A DNA stretch of 64,000 bases from NCBI GenBank assembly GCA_964388455.1, contig CAYMAN010000002.1:1-64000 (forward strand), in the 5' to 3' direction. The stretch is from JBBRWO01 sp964388455. GTDB taxonomy: Bacteria > Actinomycetota > Coriobacteriia > Anaerosomatales > JAAXUF01. The notes beneath the pieces are model-generated. The model did no database searches. It saw nothing but the letters and a program-made list of their open reading frames with translations, and was not told where the DNA came from. Shown one piece after another: positions 56,957-64,000 of this stretch. Position 1 is the stretch's first letter. Every line of letters begins with the position of its first letter. Both the position numbers and the translations under genes were made by a program.

Positions 56957-59484
56957 AGCTCTCGGCGATCGAGGCAACGCGCTACGGCGCATTTGAAGGA
57001 GCCTGTCTCAGCGGACTGGGCGACGGGCTTACCGTGGTCCTCGGTCCAAACGAGGCCGGCAAGTCGACCATGACGGCACTCACCCGCCATGTGCTCTACG
57101 GCTATCCCGACGCACGCACCAAGGAGTACGGATACGTCTCCCCAGCGGGCCCCAGGGTCGCGCGGCTGATCTTCGCCGAGGACGGCGGGGAGTGGGTCAT
57201 CGAGCGCGTCGACGGAAAGAATCGAGGACCGGTCACCGTCGTAGCTCGCCACGGCGCCGAGAGGCCCGGCCTGCGCGAAAACCTCGTATCCGGCGTGACC
57301 GAGCAGTCGTATCGGGTCGTGTTCGGATTCGGGCTCGAGGAGCTCGCAGCCATCGAGCACGGAGACGCCACCGACATCGCCGCGCGTCTACACGCTGCGG
57401 GCACCGGGCTCAGCGTGAACCCGATGGACGTTCGCACTCAGATCGAGGCCCGGGCGGCAGCGATCTGGTCGCCGCGAGCCCAGAAGCCGGTCGTCAATTC
57501 GCTCGCAGCCGACATGCGAGCGTGCAAGGAACGCCTCCGCGCGCTCGAGACCGCCGCCGCCAATTACGCCACTGACCAGTCGCGGCTTGCCGAGCTCGCA
57601 GCCGAACTCAAGCCGCTCAAGGAGCGCATGGTGGAGCTGGAGACGCTCGGCCGCGTACTCGATCGCGATGCAACACGCCTCGCGGACTCCGTTGCCGCGC
57701 AGCAGGAACTGCGGGTGGCCATGGCCGACCTCTCGGCTGGGATCGCCGATCTTGAGCGTGCACGAGAGATGATTGATGTTGACGAGCGGGTCGTCGCCGT
57801 TGCGCCGCAGCTGGACAGTGTGCTCGAGGAGACGTTGGTATTCCGTGAGCGTCTCACAGCTTTGGACGCACAGGAAGCGGCAGCCGCCGAGGCTAGGCGT
57901 CGCGCGGAGGCTGACGGCGCCCTGCCAGCCGGAGCCGTGGACAGCGTAGCCAGCCGCGCTGAAGTCGAGCGCCGCCGAGACGAGCTCACGATGCTGCGTT
58001 CGGAGGCGACGGCTGCGACGCGTGCTGCCGAGGCAGCCGCCGCACGAGTGGTCGCAGTCGAGAAGCACGCAGCGGAGTTTGCGGCCGCGGGTACCGTCGG
58101 TACCGAGCGATCCGGCAAGCCCAGGATCCTGGCGGTGGTTGCAATAGTGGCCGGCGCGGTGTTTGCCGCGGCAGGCGCCATGTCGCAGCAGTACCTGGCG
58201 GCCGCCTTGGGCGGACTGCTGATCCTCGCGGGAGTCATCGCGCTCACCATGGTGCTCGCGCGTAAGTCCGACACCACCACTTCGCGTTCGCCGCTCTCTG
58301 AAGACGTCGCACGTGCACGCGCCGAGAGTGACGCTTCCGCCAGACTCGCGGCCGAGGCCAACGACAGGCTGGGCGCTGCGCAGTCGGCATGGGCCGCCTG
58401 GCTTGCCGCGCAGCAGTTGGTCGCCTACGGTGACGATCCGGTCGCGGTCCGCCAGCTGCTCGACGACCTCGCCGAGCGCCAGCGCCTCTACGCGGAAGCG
58501 GATCGGTACACGAGCGAAGCAGCACGTATTCGTGAAGCCGCAGATGAATGGGTCGTCAGACTCGTTGAGTTGACCTCGCAGTTTGACGCGACCGCAGGCC
58601 AGATCCCGACGCTCTCGGCGGGTGTTGAACTTGCAACACGCGCACGCATTGCGCTTGAACGAGCCCGCGCTGCAGAGACCGACCGCACCGAGCTCGCGAC
58701 CAAGCTGGACGCTACCCGCACCGAACTTCGCAAGCTGACAGAGCGTCTCGATACCGCCTCCTCGGTGGCGGCAGAAATCGTTGCGCGTCACTCGCTCGAC
58801 GCGGGCGACCCGCTGCCCGCGCTGCAGTCCCTCGCCGCGGCTCAGGCCGACGAGCGCGCCGGCTTGCGCGAGCAGCTCGAGCGCCTGAGCACCGAACACG
58901 ACGGACTGCAGGCGGTACTCGGCACTGAAGGCCGCGATCGTCAGATGGCACTCGATCGCCAGGCGCTCGAGGGTTTGCGCGCGCAGGCGGAGCAGGCGGC
59001 CGAGCGATACGTGGTCGACTCGCTTGCGGTCCGCCTCCTCAACCGTGCGCGCGAGCGTTTCGAGAGCGAGCGCCAGCCGGATGTTGTCCGCACGGCCGGC
59101 AGGGTCTTCTCGGCGATGACGGCTGGGCGCTACACGGACGTTCGCGTGCCGCTCGATGGCAGCGGCGTCACCGTCCTCTCGGCATCGGGACGGCTCAAGA
59201 CGAGCGACCAGCTCTCGCGCGGAACCGCCGAGCAGCTGTATCTCGCGCTGCGAGTCGGTCTCATCGGTTCGCTGGGGACGACTGGCGAGGCGTTGCCGGT
59301 GCTCATGGACGACGTCGTGGTCAACTTCGATCCCGAGCGCCGAGAAGGTGCCGTGTTGGCCATCGGCGAACTCGCTGCGATGCGACAGGTGCTGTTCTTC
59401 ACCTGCCATCCCGAGACGGCAGCCGCGTTGACCGCTGGTGTCGCGGGTTCGAAGCTCCTGCAGATGGATCGCTGCGAGCTCTAA
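56953..59484 (+). CDS. YhaN-like SbcC/Rad50-type ATPase with central TM pair
   Basis: The 843-aa protein has an N-terminal ATPase half with Walker A VLGPNEAGKSTM (about 30-41), a long coiled coil (about 170-740), two hydrophobic helices in its centre (about 390-430), and a C-terminal half with signature SRGTAEQLYLALRVG (about 753-767) and Walker B LPVLMDDVVVNFDP (about 779-792). Membrane helices in the coiled coil are typical of YhaN. ATG 56953 overlaps the stop of its partner (ATGA). Its stop overlaps that of the convergent P-type ATPase gene. Confidence 0.9.
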   Translation: MKLSAIEATRYGAFEGACLSGLGDGLTVVLGPNEAGKSTMTALTRHVLYGYPDARTKEYGYVSPAGPRVARLIFAEDGGEWVIERVDGKNRGPVTVVARHGAERPGLRENLVSGVTEQSYRVVFGFGLEELAAIEHGDATDIAARLHAAGTGLSVNPMDVRTQIEARAAAIWSPRAQKPVVNSLAADMRACKERLRALETAAANYATDQSRLAELAAELKPLKERMVELETLGRVLDRDATRLADSVAAQQELRVAMADLSAGIADLERAREMIDVDERVVAVAPQLDSVLEETLVFRERLTALDAQEAAAAEARRRAEADGALPAGAVDSVASRAEVERRRDELTMLRSEATAATRAAEAAAARVVAVEKHAAEFAAAGTVGTERSGKPRILAVVAIVAGAVFAAAGAMSQQYLAAALGGLLILAGVIALTMVLARKSDTTTSRSPLSEDVARARAESDASARLAAEANDRLGAAQSAWAAWLAAQQLVAYGDDPVAVRQLLDDLAERQRLYAEADRYTSEAARIREAADEWVVRLVELTSQFDATAGQIPTLSAGVELATRARIALERARAAETDRTELATKLDATRTELRKLTERLDTASSVAAEIVARHSLDAGDPLPALQSLAAAQADERAGLREQLERLSTEHDGLQAVLGTEGRDRQMALDRQALEGLRAQAEQAAERYVVDSLAVRLLNRARERFESERQPDVVRTAGRVFSAMTAGRYTDVRVPLDGSGVTVLSASGRLKTSDQLSRGTAEQLYLALRVGLIGSLGTTGEALPVLMDDVVVNFDPERREGAVLAIGELAAMRQVLFFTCHPETAAALTAGVAGSKLLQMDRCEL

Positions 59485-62060
59485 GCGTTGCGGTTCGAGC
59501 TGCCCCGGAGTGCGGCGTCGCTTCTGGCTGCGCGATGAATGCGCAGCGAGTTGCCGATGACCGCGAGTGACGAGCCAGCCATAGCCAGAGCCGCGACGAT
59601 CGGGGAGAGCCGGCCGGTGGCCGCGAGCGGTATCGCGACGACGTTGTAGGTGAACGCCCAGGCAAGGTTCTGCCCGATGATGCGATGGCTTGCCTTCGCG
59701 ATGTCGAGCAGCGCTGCCAGCGACGTGAGCGGTGAGTCCTCGCGGGTGAGTACGACGTCGGCGGCCAGTACCGCAACGTCGGATCCGCCTCCAACGGCGA
59801 CGGCGAGGTCGGACGCGGCGAGCGCGGCAGCGTCGTTGATGCCGTCGCCCACAAACGCGACCGTGCCCTCCTCGGTCAGCTCCCGGACCACACGCTCCTT
59901 CTCGTGGGGGAGCACATCGGCAAGCACACGAGTCACACCAAGCCGCTTCGCGACCGCCTCGCAGGTCGCGCGCGCATCGCCCGAGACCATCGCGGTCGCC
60001 ACGCCTCTAGCAGTCAGCGCCGCAACGGCGGATGCCGCTTCAGTCCTCGGACGGTCGCTCAGTCGCACCCCGCCGAGGACCTCGCCGTCGGCGGCGACCC
60101 ACACGACCAGTTCGCCATCGCGCCGCATGAGCCCCGCGGTCGCCGCGAGAGTCGGGTCGAGCGCGACGCCCTTCTCGGCGAGCAGGCGTTCGCTGCCAAC
60201 GAGCACGCGCACTCCGCTCGCTTTGCCGGAAAGCCCACGGCCAGGATGGCGTTCAACCTCGGACGCATCGTCATCCGCCGCACCTGCAGCCACGCGCGTC
60301 GCCACCGCAACGGCGCCCACGCCCACGCCCGCCGCAGCGATCGCGGCCGCCACCGGGTGCGCGTCTCCCAGCTCGATGGCTGCCGCCAACGTCAGCAGTC
60401 GCGTGGTCTCCTCGGCGGTCAGCGTGGGCGGCAGAAAGCCGACGACCGAGGGCGTGCCGACTGTCAGGGTGCCGGTCTTGTCGAACGCCACCACCGCGAT
60501 TCCGCCGGCGGTCTCGAGTGCCGGGCCGCCTCGGAACAGCAGACCGTGCTTCGATCCGGCTGAGATCGCGGCAGAGAGTGCCACCGGCGTCGCCAGTCCC
60601 AGCGCGCAGGGGCACGACACCACCAGCACCGCCACCGCACGCTCGACCGCACCCGCGAGTCCGACGCCGGTCGTCAGTCCTATGAGCAACGTCGCGGCGG
60701 CAATAGCGATCACCACCGGCGTGAACACCGCAGCCACGGCATCGGTGATGCGCTGCGTGTGCGATTTCGCGAATGCCGCGTCCTCCGCAAGCGCCGCCAG
60801 CCGCCCGGCGAGAGTTTCGGCGCCCGCGCGCGTGACCCGCACCCTCAGCACCGCCGAGAGGTTCACTGTGCCGGCCCACACCTCGTCGCCAACGCCCACG
60901 TCAGCCGGTAGCGGTTCGCCGGTCAGTCGCGATCGATCGATCTCGCCGGTCCCGGCCAGCACGATCCCGTCGGCGGGCACTCTCTCGCCCGGACGGACCA
61001 GCACCACTGCATCGGGAGGCAGGTCGACGATCGCGGCTCTTGTCGCAGCCAGCTCGGGATTCTCAACGCTCGCACCGTCGGCCACCCCCGGCGCCTCAAC
61101 CAGCCACGCGCTCTCCTCTGCAGCGGAAGCGAGCGCTGCGAGTGAGGCGGTGGCGTCGCGCGTCGAGAGCGCCTCGATCCACCGGCCTGCGAGCACAATC
61201 GTCACCACTCCGGCGGCCGACTCGAAGTACGTCGGTCCGCTCGCGGTCCAGACCGCCCACGCGCTGTAGAACCACGCCGAGAACGTCCCCAGCACCACCA
61301 GCGTGTCCATCGTCGCGCGCCGAACATTCGCTGCTCGCCACGCGCCGACGATGAACGGCCAGCCGCAGTAGACGAGCACCACCAGCGACAGCGCGCCGGT
61401 GAAGGTGTCGTACGCGGCGACGCTCGCGTACTCGCCGCGCGCGAAGGCGGGCCACGAGACGAACCACGTGGGCCACATGACCCACATTCCCACCGCCAGC
61501 GAGACAAACAGCCGCAGGAAGAGATCGTCTACGTCTGCGCGACGTGCGGCGGCCTCGCGCGCAGGAACCGCATGGTAGCCGAGCAGCTTGATGCGGTCCG
61601 TGATGGTGTCTAGGGCGAGGAGCGTCGGATCCCACGTCACTCGCAACAGGGATGCTGCGTAGCTGGTCTCGGCGTCGAGCACGCCGGGTAGCGCCATGAG
61701 CGCGTCTTCGAGCACCAGCCCGCACGACGTGCACCACATGCCCTCGATTCGCAGGGTTTCGCGCCGGGCGCCGGCCGCAGCGGCCGCAGCAGCCTTACGA
61801 GCCCCGGCCGCCGAGCCACGCGAGCGACGGGTCCGCCCCGACACCAGCAGCTCGGAGATTCCGGCCTCCTTGGCGGTCACGTAGACGCGTCGGCATCCCT
61901 CGCAGCAGAAGTCGTGATCGTGATCGTGGATGGGCCGGCCGAGAACCGGCAGTCCGCAGAGATCGCACTCTGAGGAGGCGTGTGAGTCGCCTCGCGAGGG
62001 TTTGCTGCGCGCAGACCCGCCGCGCGAGGACCCACCGGAGGCGTCGGTCACACCGCTCAC
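59481..62060 (-). CDS. ccoI: CcoI-type copper P1B-ATPase
   Basis: The 859-aa ATPase has an N-terminal Cys-rich metal domain (CDLCGLPVLGRP...FCCEGCRRVY), an HMA domain with MWCTSC, eight TM helices, TGEPLP in place of TGES, membrane site CPC (in VVSCPCALGLA), DKTGT, a shortened HP motif (DAHPVAA) and GDGINDAAA. The CcoI/FixI subgroup delivers Cu to cbb3 oxidase. GTG 62060 overlaps the stop of the SafE gene (GTGA). Earlier in-frame starts lie inside that gene. N-terminal domain and neighbours (CcoS, cytochrome c) support CcoI rather than CopA. Confidence 0.9.
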   Translation of the reverse strand: MSGVTDASGGSSRGGSARSKPSRGDSHASSECDLCGLPVLGRPIHDHDHDFCCEGCRRVYVTAKEAGISELLVSGRTRRSRGSAAGARKAAAAAAAGARRETLRIEGMWCTSCGLVLEDALMALPGVLDAETSYAASLLRVTWDPTLLALDTITDRIKLLGYHAVPAREAAARRADVDDLFLRLFVSLAVGMWVMWPTWFVSWPAFARGEYASVAAYDTFTGALSLVVLVYCGWPFIVGAWRAANVRRATMDTLVVLGTFSAWFYSAWAVWTASGPTYFESAAGVVTIVLAGRWIEALSTRDATASLAALASAAEESAWLVEAPGVADGASVENPELAATRAAIVDLPPDAVVLVRPGERVPADGIVLAGTGEIDRSRLTGEPLPADVGVGDEVWAGTVNLSAVLRVRVTRAGAETLAGRLAALAEDAAFAKSHTQRITDAVAAVFTPVVIAIAAATLLIGLTTGVGLAGAVERAVAVLVVSCPCALGLATPVALSAAISAGSKHGLLFRGGPALETAGGIAVVAFDKTGTLTVGTPSVVGFLPPTLTAEETTRLLTLAAAIELGDAHPVAAAIAAAGVGVGAVAVATRVAAGAADDDASEVERHPGRGLSGKASGVRVLVGSERLLAEKGVALDPTLAATAGLMRRDGELVVWVAADGEVLGGVRLSDRPRTEAASAVAALTARGVATAMVSGDARATCEAVAKRLGVTRVLADVLPHEKERVVRELTEEGTVAFVGDGINDAAALAASDLAVAVGGGSDVAVLAADVVLTREDSPLTSLAALLDIAKASHRIIGQNLAWAFTYNVVAIPLAATGRLSPIVAALAMAGSSLAVIGNSLRIHRAARSDAALRGSSNRNA

Positions 62061-62851
62061 AGCGCGCCGGCCAGTGCGAAACCCTGCAGCAGCGTGATCG
62101 CGCCCAGGACCATGACCGCGCCCGCCGCCACAGGCGCGACCCATCCACGGGCGCGGGCGCTCAACAGCTCCGATGCCGCGCCGAAGCCCGCCAGTGCCGG
62201 CACCGTACCAAGCCCGAACGCGAGCATCGTCATCGCACCGAACAGTGGCGTACCGGTCGCGAGCGCTGCGATCTCAACGGGGAGTAGCGGGGCACAGGGC
62301 ACAAGGCCCATGAGCGCGCCCAGCGGCAGCCCCCACCAGCCGTCGGAGCGAGCGAGTCGCGCCACGGCCCATCGGAACCACGGCATCGATGTCAAAGCCG
62401 CGGTCGGCTCCGGTAACGTCGCCTTACGACCGCGCATCCATGCGACTAACAACACGACGCCCATGGCCACCATCGTCGCGCCAGCCGCTAGCTTCAGAAA
62501 CTGCGTGATCCCGACCGGCGAGAACGGTCCGGCCACCTTCGAGAGTGCCCCCGCCTCACCCAACAACCCAAGGAGCGCCCCGAGGAGCGCGTATGTGCCG
62601 AGCCTGCCCAGGTGGTAGGCGAGCTGGAAGACGCCACTGCGCCGCGCCCCAACCCGCGCCCCAGCCGGTGCGCCTGCCCTCGCTCCGGCCCCGCCACCCG
62701 CGCCGCAGACGACCTCGGAGTCGGTGACGCTGGCTGCCGCGACAAACGGGCCGCACATCGCCAGGCAGTGGCCAAAGCCACCGGTGAGCCCCAACAGGAA
62801 GGCCCCCCACAGCGAGAGCGTCGACAGGTTCGATGACATCGCTGCGTGCAT
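62057..62851 (-). CDS. SafE/UreH-like membrane protein (cbb3 assembly type)
   Basis: The 264-aa protein has six TM helices, HCLAMCGPF near residue 28 and GLVPCAPLLP near 180, the paired Cys motifs of the SafE group found beside ccoI in cbb3 clusters. A Gly/Ala/Arg-rich loop lies near residues 50-70. It overlaps ccoI by 4 nt and lies 29 nt after the unknown gene. It may help move Cu or thiols for oxidase assembly. It is related to the SafE half of the fusion at 16007. Confidence 0.86.
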   Translation of the reverse strand: MHAAMSSNLSTLSLWGAFLLGLTGGFGHCLAMCGPFVAAASVTDSEVVCGAGGGAGARAGAPAGARVGARRSGVFQLAYHLGRLGTYALLGALLGLLGEAGALSKVAGPFSPVGITQFLKLAAGATMVAMGVVLLVAWMRGRKATLPEPTAALTSMPWFRWAVARLARSDGWWGLPLGALMGLVPCAPLLPVEIAALATGTPLFGAMTMLAFGLGTVPALAGFGAASELLSARARGWVAPVAAGAVMVLGAITLLQGFALAGAL

Positions 62852-62880
62852 GCGCGAGGGCCTTCCGGGTCAGGCGTACG

Positions 62881-63234
62881 CTAGCTGAAGTTGAAACCCG
62901 CTTGTGCGAAGAGCACCACATAGACGACGGTCCAGATGAGCACCGAGACGATCGTGAGCTTGATGATCAGCGGCATCGGATTGTGAGCCTCGGAGATCCC
63001 TTCAGGGAACTCGTGGATCATCGGAAGTCCGCCGTTGGCCAGCTCAGTCTTCTTGAGATTCTTGTGACTGTGCGGCAAGACGGGCTCTGTCGAGATCTCG
63101 GCGACCGCAACGGGTTCGGCGACTTCCGTCCGTCCCACCCATCCGCCGCGAATCACCGCCCAGATGGCGACGAGGATTCCTGCTCCCACGGCGAGGCCCC
63201 ACACCACGGCCGATATCTGCTGGTCGACGGGCAT
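62881..63234 (-). CDS. Small two-TM protein of the cbb3 accessory operon
   Basis: This 117-aa protein has a TM helix near residues 7-25, a charged middle (VLPHSHKNLKKTELANGG), a HEFPEGISEAHNPMP segment and a second TM near 91-110. The ATG overlaps the ccoS stop (TGATG). I could not place it in a family. Length and topology would suit an oxidase small subunit or a CcoH/FixH-like assembly factor. His residues in the loop may bind Cu. Confidence 0.7.
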   Translation of the reverse strand: MPVDQQISAVVWGLAVGAGILVAIWAVIRGGWVGRTEVAEPVAVAEISTEPVLPHSHKNLKKTELANGGLPMIHEFPEGISEAHNPMPLIIKLTIVSVLIWTVVYVVLFAQAGFNFS

Positions 63235-63407
63235 CAGCGTTCACCTTCCATTCGAACGGGCATGGGGTCATCGCCATCAAGCACCACGAGTGACGCAGAG
63301 TTCAGGTTGCGAAACTGTCCCGTGGCCATCGCCAGTGCAAGCGCCACTCCGGCGCCGACCATGAACGTCACAACCGTGGCGCCGATGAGGTATACCGCGA
63401 GATCCAT
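63234..63407 (-). CDS. ccoS: CcoS-like cbb3 oxidase maturation protein
   Basis: A 57-aa protein with one N-terminal TM helix (LIGATVVTFMVGAGVALALAMATGQ), followed by QFRNLNSASLVVLDGDD, the tail typical of CcoS (helix, then a short segment ending in an acidic cluster). ATG 63407 shares its A and T with the preceding TAA (TAATG), and its stop overlaps the next ATG. CcoS is needed for heme and Cu insertion into CcoN. Confidence 0.75.
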   Translation of the reverse strand: MDLAVYLIGATVVTFMVGAGVALALAMATGQFRNLNSASLVVLDGDDPMPVRMEGER

Positions 63408-64000
63408 TACTGGTCACCCCCCGGGCCGCCCTTGGCACCGGCGAGTTGACGACCATAGAACACGACCGCCCACTTCTCCTGCTCGGTGAGCATGTTGCGC
63501 CACGCAGGCATCGCCGTGGGATGCTTCCCGTTGTCTCCGACGACCCCGGCATCGATTCGCCAGTACCAGAAGTCCAGGCCGGCAGTGAGCGCCGGATCCT
63601 CGGTCAGGTTCGCAGGCGTGGGAAGCAGGAGTGTTCCGTTGGGACCATCGCCGAGTGCTTTGGTTCCGTGGCAGTTCGTGCAGAGCCGTACCCACAGCTC
63701 CTCGCCCCGCGCCAGGGTCTCAGGAGTAGGGGAGAACGGCGCAGCATCCAGCGCCTGATACCCCGGAGGCACATCGTCGCTCACGTCACGGGGTTCACTC
63801 GGATTCACGAACGTGCCCTTGAGGTACTTGATGGTGGCCCAGCGATCCTCCTCGGACAGGAGCAACCGCCACTGCGGCATCGCCGCGTTGCCGATACCGT
63901 GGCTGACCTTCCAGTACCACTCAGCGTCAGGGAACTTCTTCAGGTCGGGCTCGGTGAAGTTGGCTGGCAGCGGCACCAGATGTTTGCCGTCCGGCCCCTC
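63407..64000 (-). CDS. Cytochrome c (multiheme, partial; 5' end outside window)
   Basis: The reading frame enters from beyond the window end, and about 197 residues are visible. It begins inside one cytochrome c domain (EGPDGKHLVPLPANFTEPD, which normally follows a CxxCHG motif by about 10 residues), with MPQW as the probable axial Met. A second complete domain has CTNCHGTKALGDGPNGTLLLPTPANLT and MPAWRNM. So at least two heme domains are likely. It is the first visible gene of the cbb3 accessory operon and may be an oxidase cytochrome subunit or an electron donor. Confidence 0.85.
   Translation of the reverse strand, partial: EGPDGKHLVPLPANFTEPDLKKFPDAEWYWKVSHGIGNAAMPQWRLLLSEEDRWATIKYLKGTFVNPSEPRDVSDDVPPGYQALDAAPFSPTPETLARGEELWVRLCTNCHGTKALGDGPNGTLLLPTPANLTEDPALTAGLDFWYWRIDAGVVGDNGKHPTAMPAWRNMLTEQEKWAVVFYGRQLAGAKGGPGGDQ

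Noticed and set aside
57388..59409. Minus-strand ORF of 673 aa opposite the YhaN-like gene
   Set aside because: Long antisense frames are common at this GC content; the plus strand encodes clear Walker motifs, and this frame shows no domain.
1..64000. tRNA, rRNA, prophage, insertion sequence or integrase genes
   Set aside because: I looked for tRNA-like cloverleaf ends, transposase and integrase motifs and saw none that I could support.

Overview
This 64 kb window is uniformly high in GC and tightly packed, with many 1-4 nt gene overlaps, GTG/TTG starts and co-directional operons. Gene content points to a Gram-positive, anaerobic or microaerobic actinobacterial lineage, most plausibly a Coriobacteriia/OPB41-type relative. 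The clues are a T-box leader, an M-box leader, YtxH, a cell-wall-binding-repeat-2 surface protein, a 22-heme cytochrome with system II cytochrome c maturation, and many short cupredoxin-like membrane proteins. The lineage is an inference from content; no 16S rRNA or tRNA gene was seen.

Layout. 0-6.5 kb: a T-box leader drives a PLP aminotransferase and D-Ala-D-Ala ligase, followed by YtxH, a PRC-barrel protein, a GNAT enzyme, a YbaK-type editing protein and a polysaccharide deacetylase. 6.6-10.9 kb (minus strand): an M-box magnesium riboswitch leads an MgtE-like CBS protein, an Nramp-related transporter whose metal-site motifs are changed, and 5-formyl-THF cyclo-ligase. 11.0-11.8 kb: an AbrB/PIN toxin-antitoxin pair with an operator-embedded promoter.

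11.8-25.4 kb and 28.5-30.5 kb form the most unusual part, a metal (probably copper) handling region. It holds a CPH-type and a three-HMA CPC-type P1B-ATPase, a CopZ-like chaperone, a SafE/DsbD-like membrane protein fused to a cupredoxin domain, and five further membrane proteins with cupredoxin-like domains. Two of those five also carry degenerate HMA-like domains. Small Cys/Met-rich membrane proteins, a CX4CH cytochrome-like protein, a tandem DUF7282-like protein and a lipoprotein complete it. The six cupredoxin domains share a conserved Cys plus a C-[GP]-M-x-[MH] C-terminal motif and lack the usual N-terminal His ligand. Inserted at 25.4-28.3 kb (minus) is a six-gene operon of three PPOX-fold proteins, an ATC-hydrolase-like protein, a membrane protein and a ferredoxin.

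31.5-41.5 kb is a complete assimilatory sulfate pathway: Sbp-CysT-CysW-CysA import, CysD-CysN activation (CysN carries a pseudo-APS-kinase tail), CysH APS/PAPS reductase, CysG siroheme synthase and a compact siroheme sulfite reductase. 41.6-47.2 kb: a Met-Pro-repeat CWB2 surface protein, a 22-heme cytochrome c and ResB/CcsA maturation proteins suggest an extracellular electron-transfer module. 47.4-55.5 kb: a GNAT enzyme, two ABC importers (SsuABC-like and YehZYXW-like) and a DUF169 protein. 55.7-59.5 kb: an SbcD/YhaO-YhaN nuclease pair behind a hairpin that overlaps the ribosome binding site. 59.5-64 kb (minus): a cbb3-oxidase accessory operon (cytochrome c, CcoS, an unknown two-TM protein, a SafE protein and a CcoI-type Cu ATPase), truncated by the window end.
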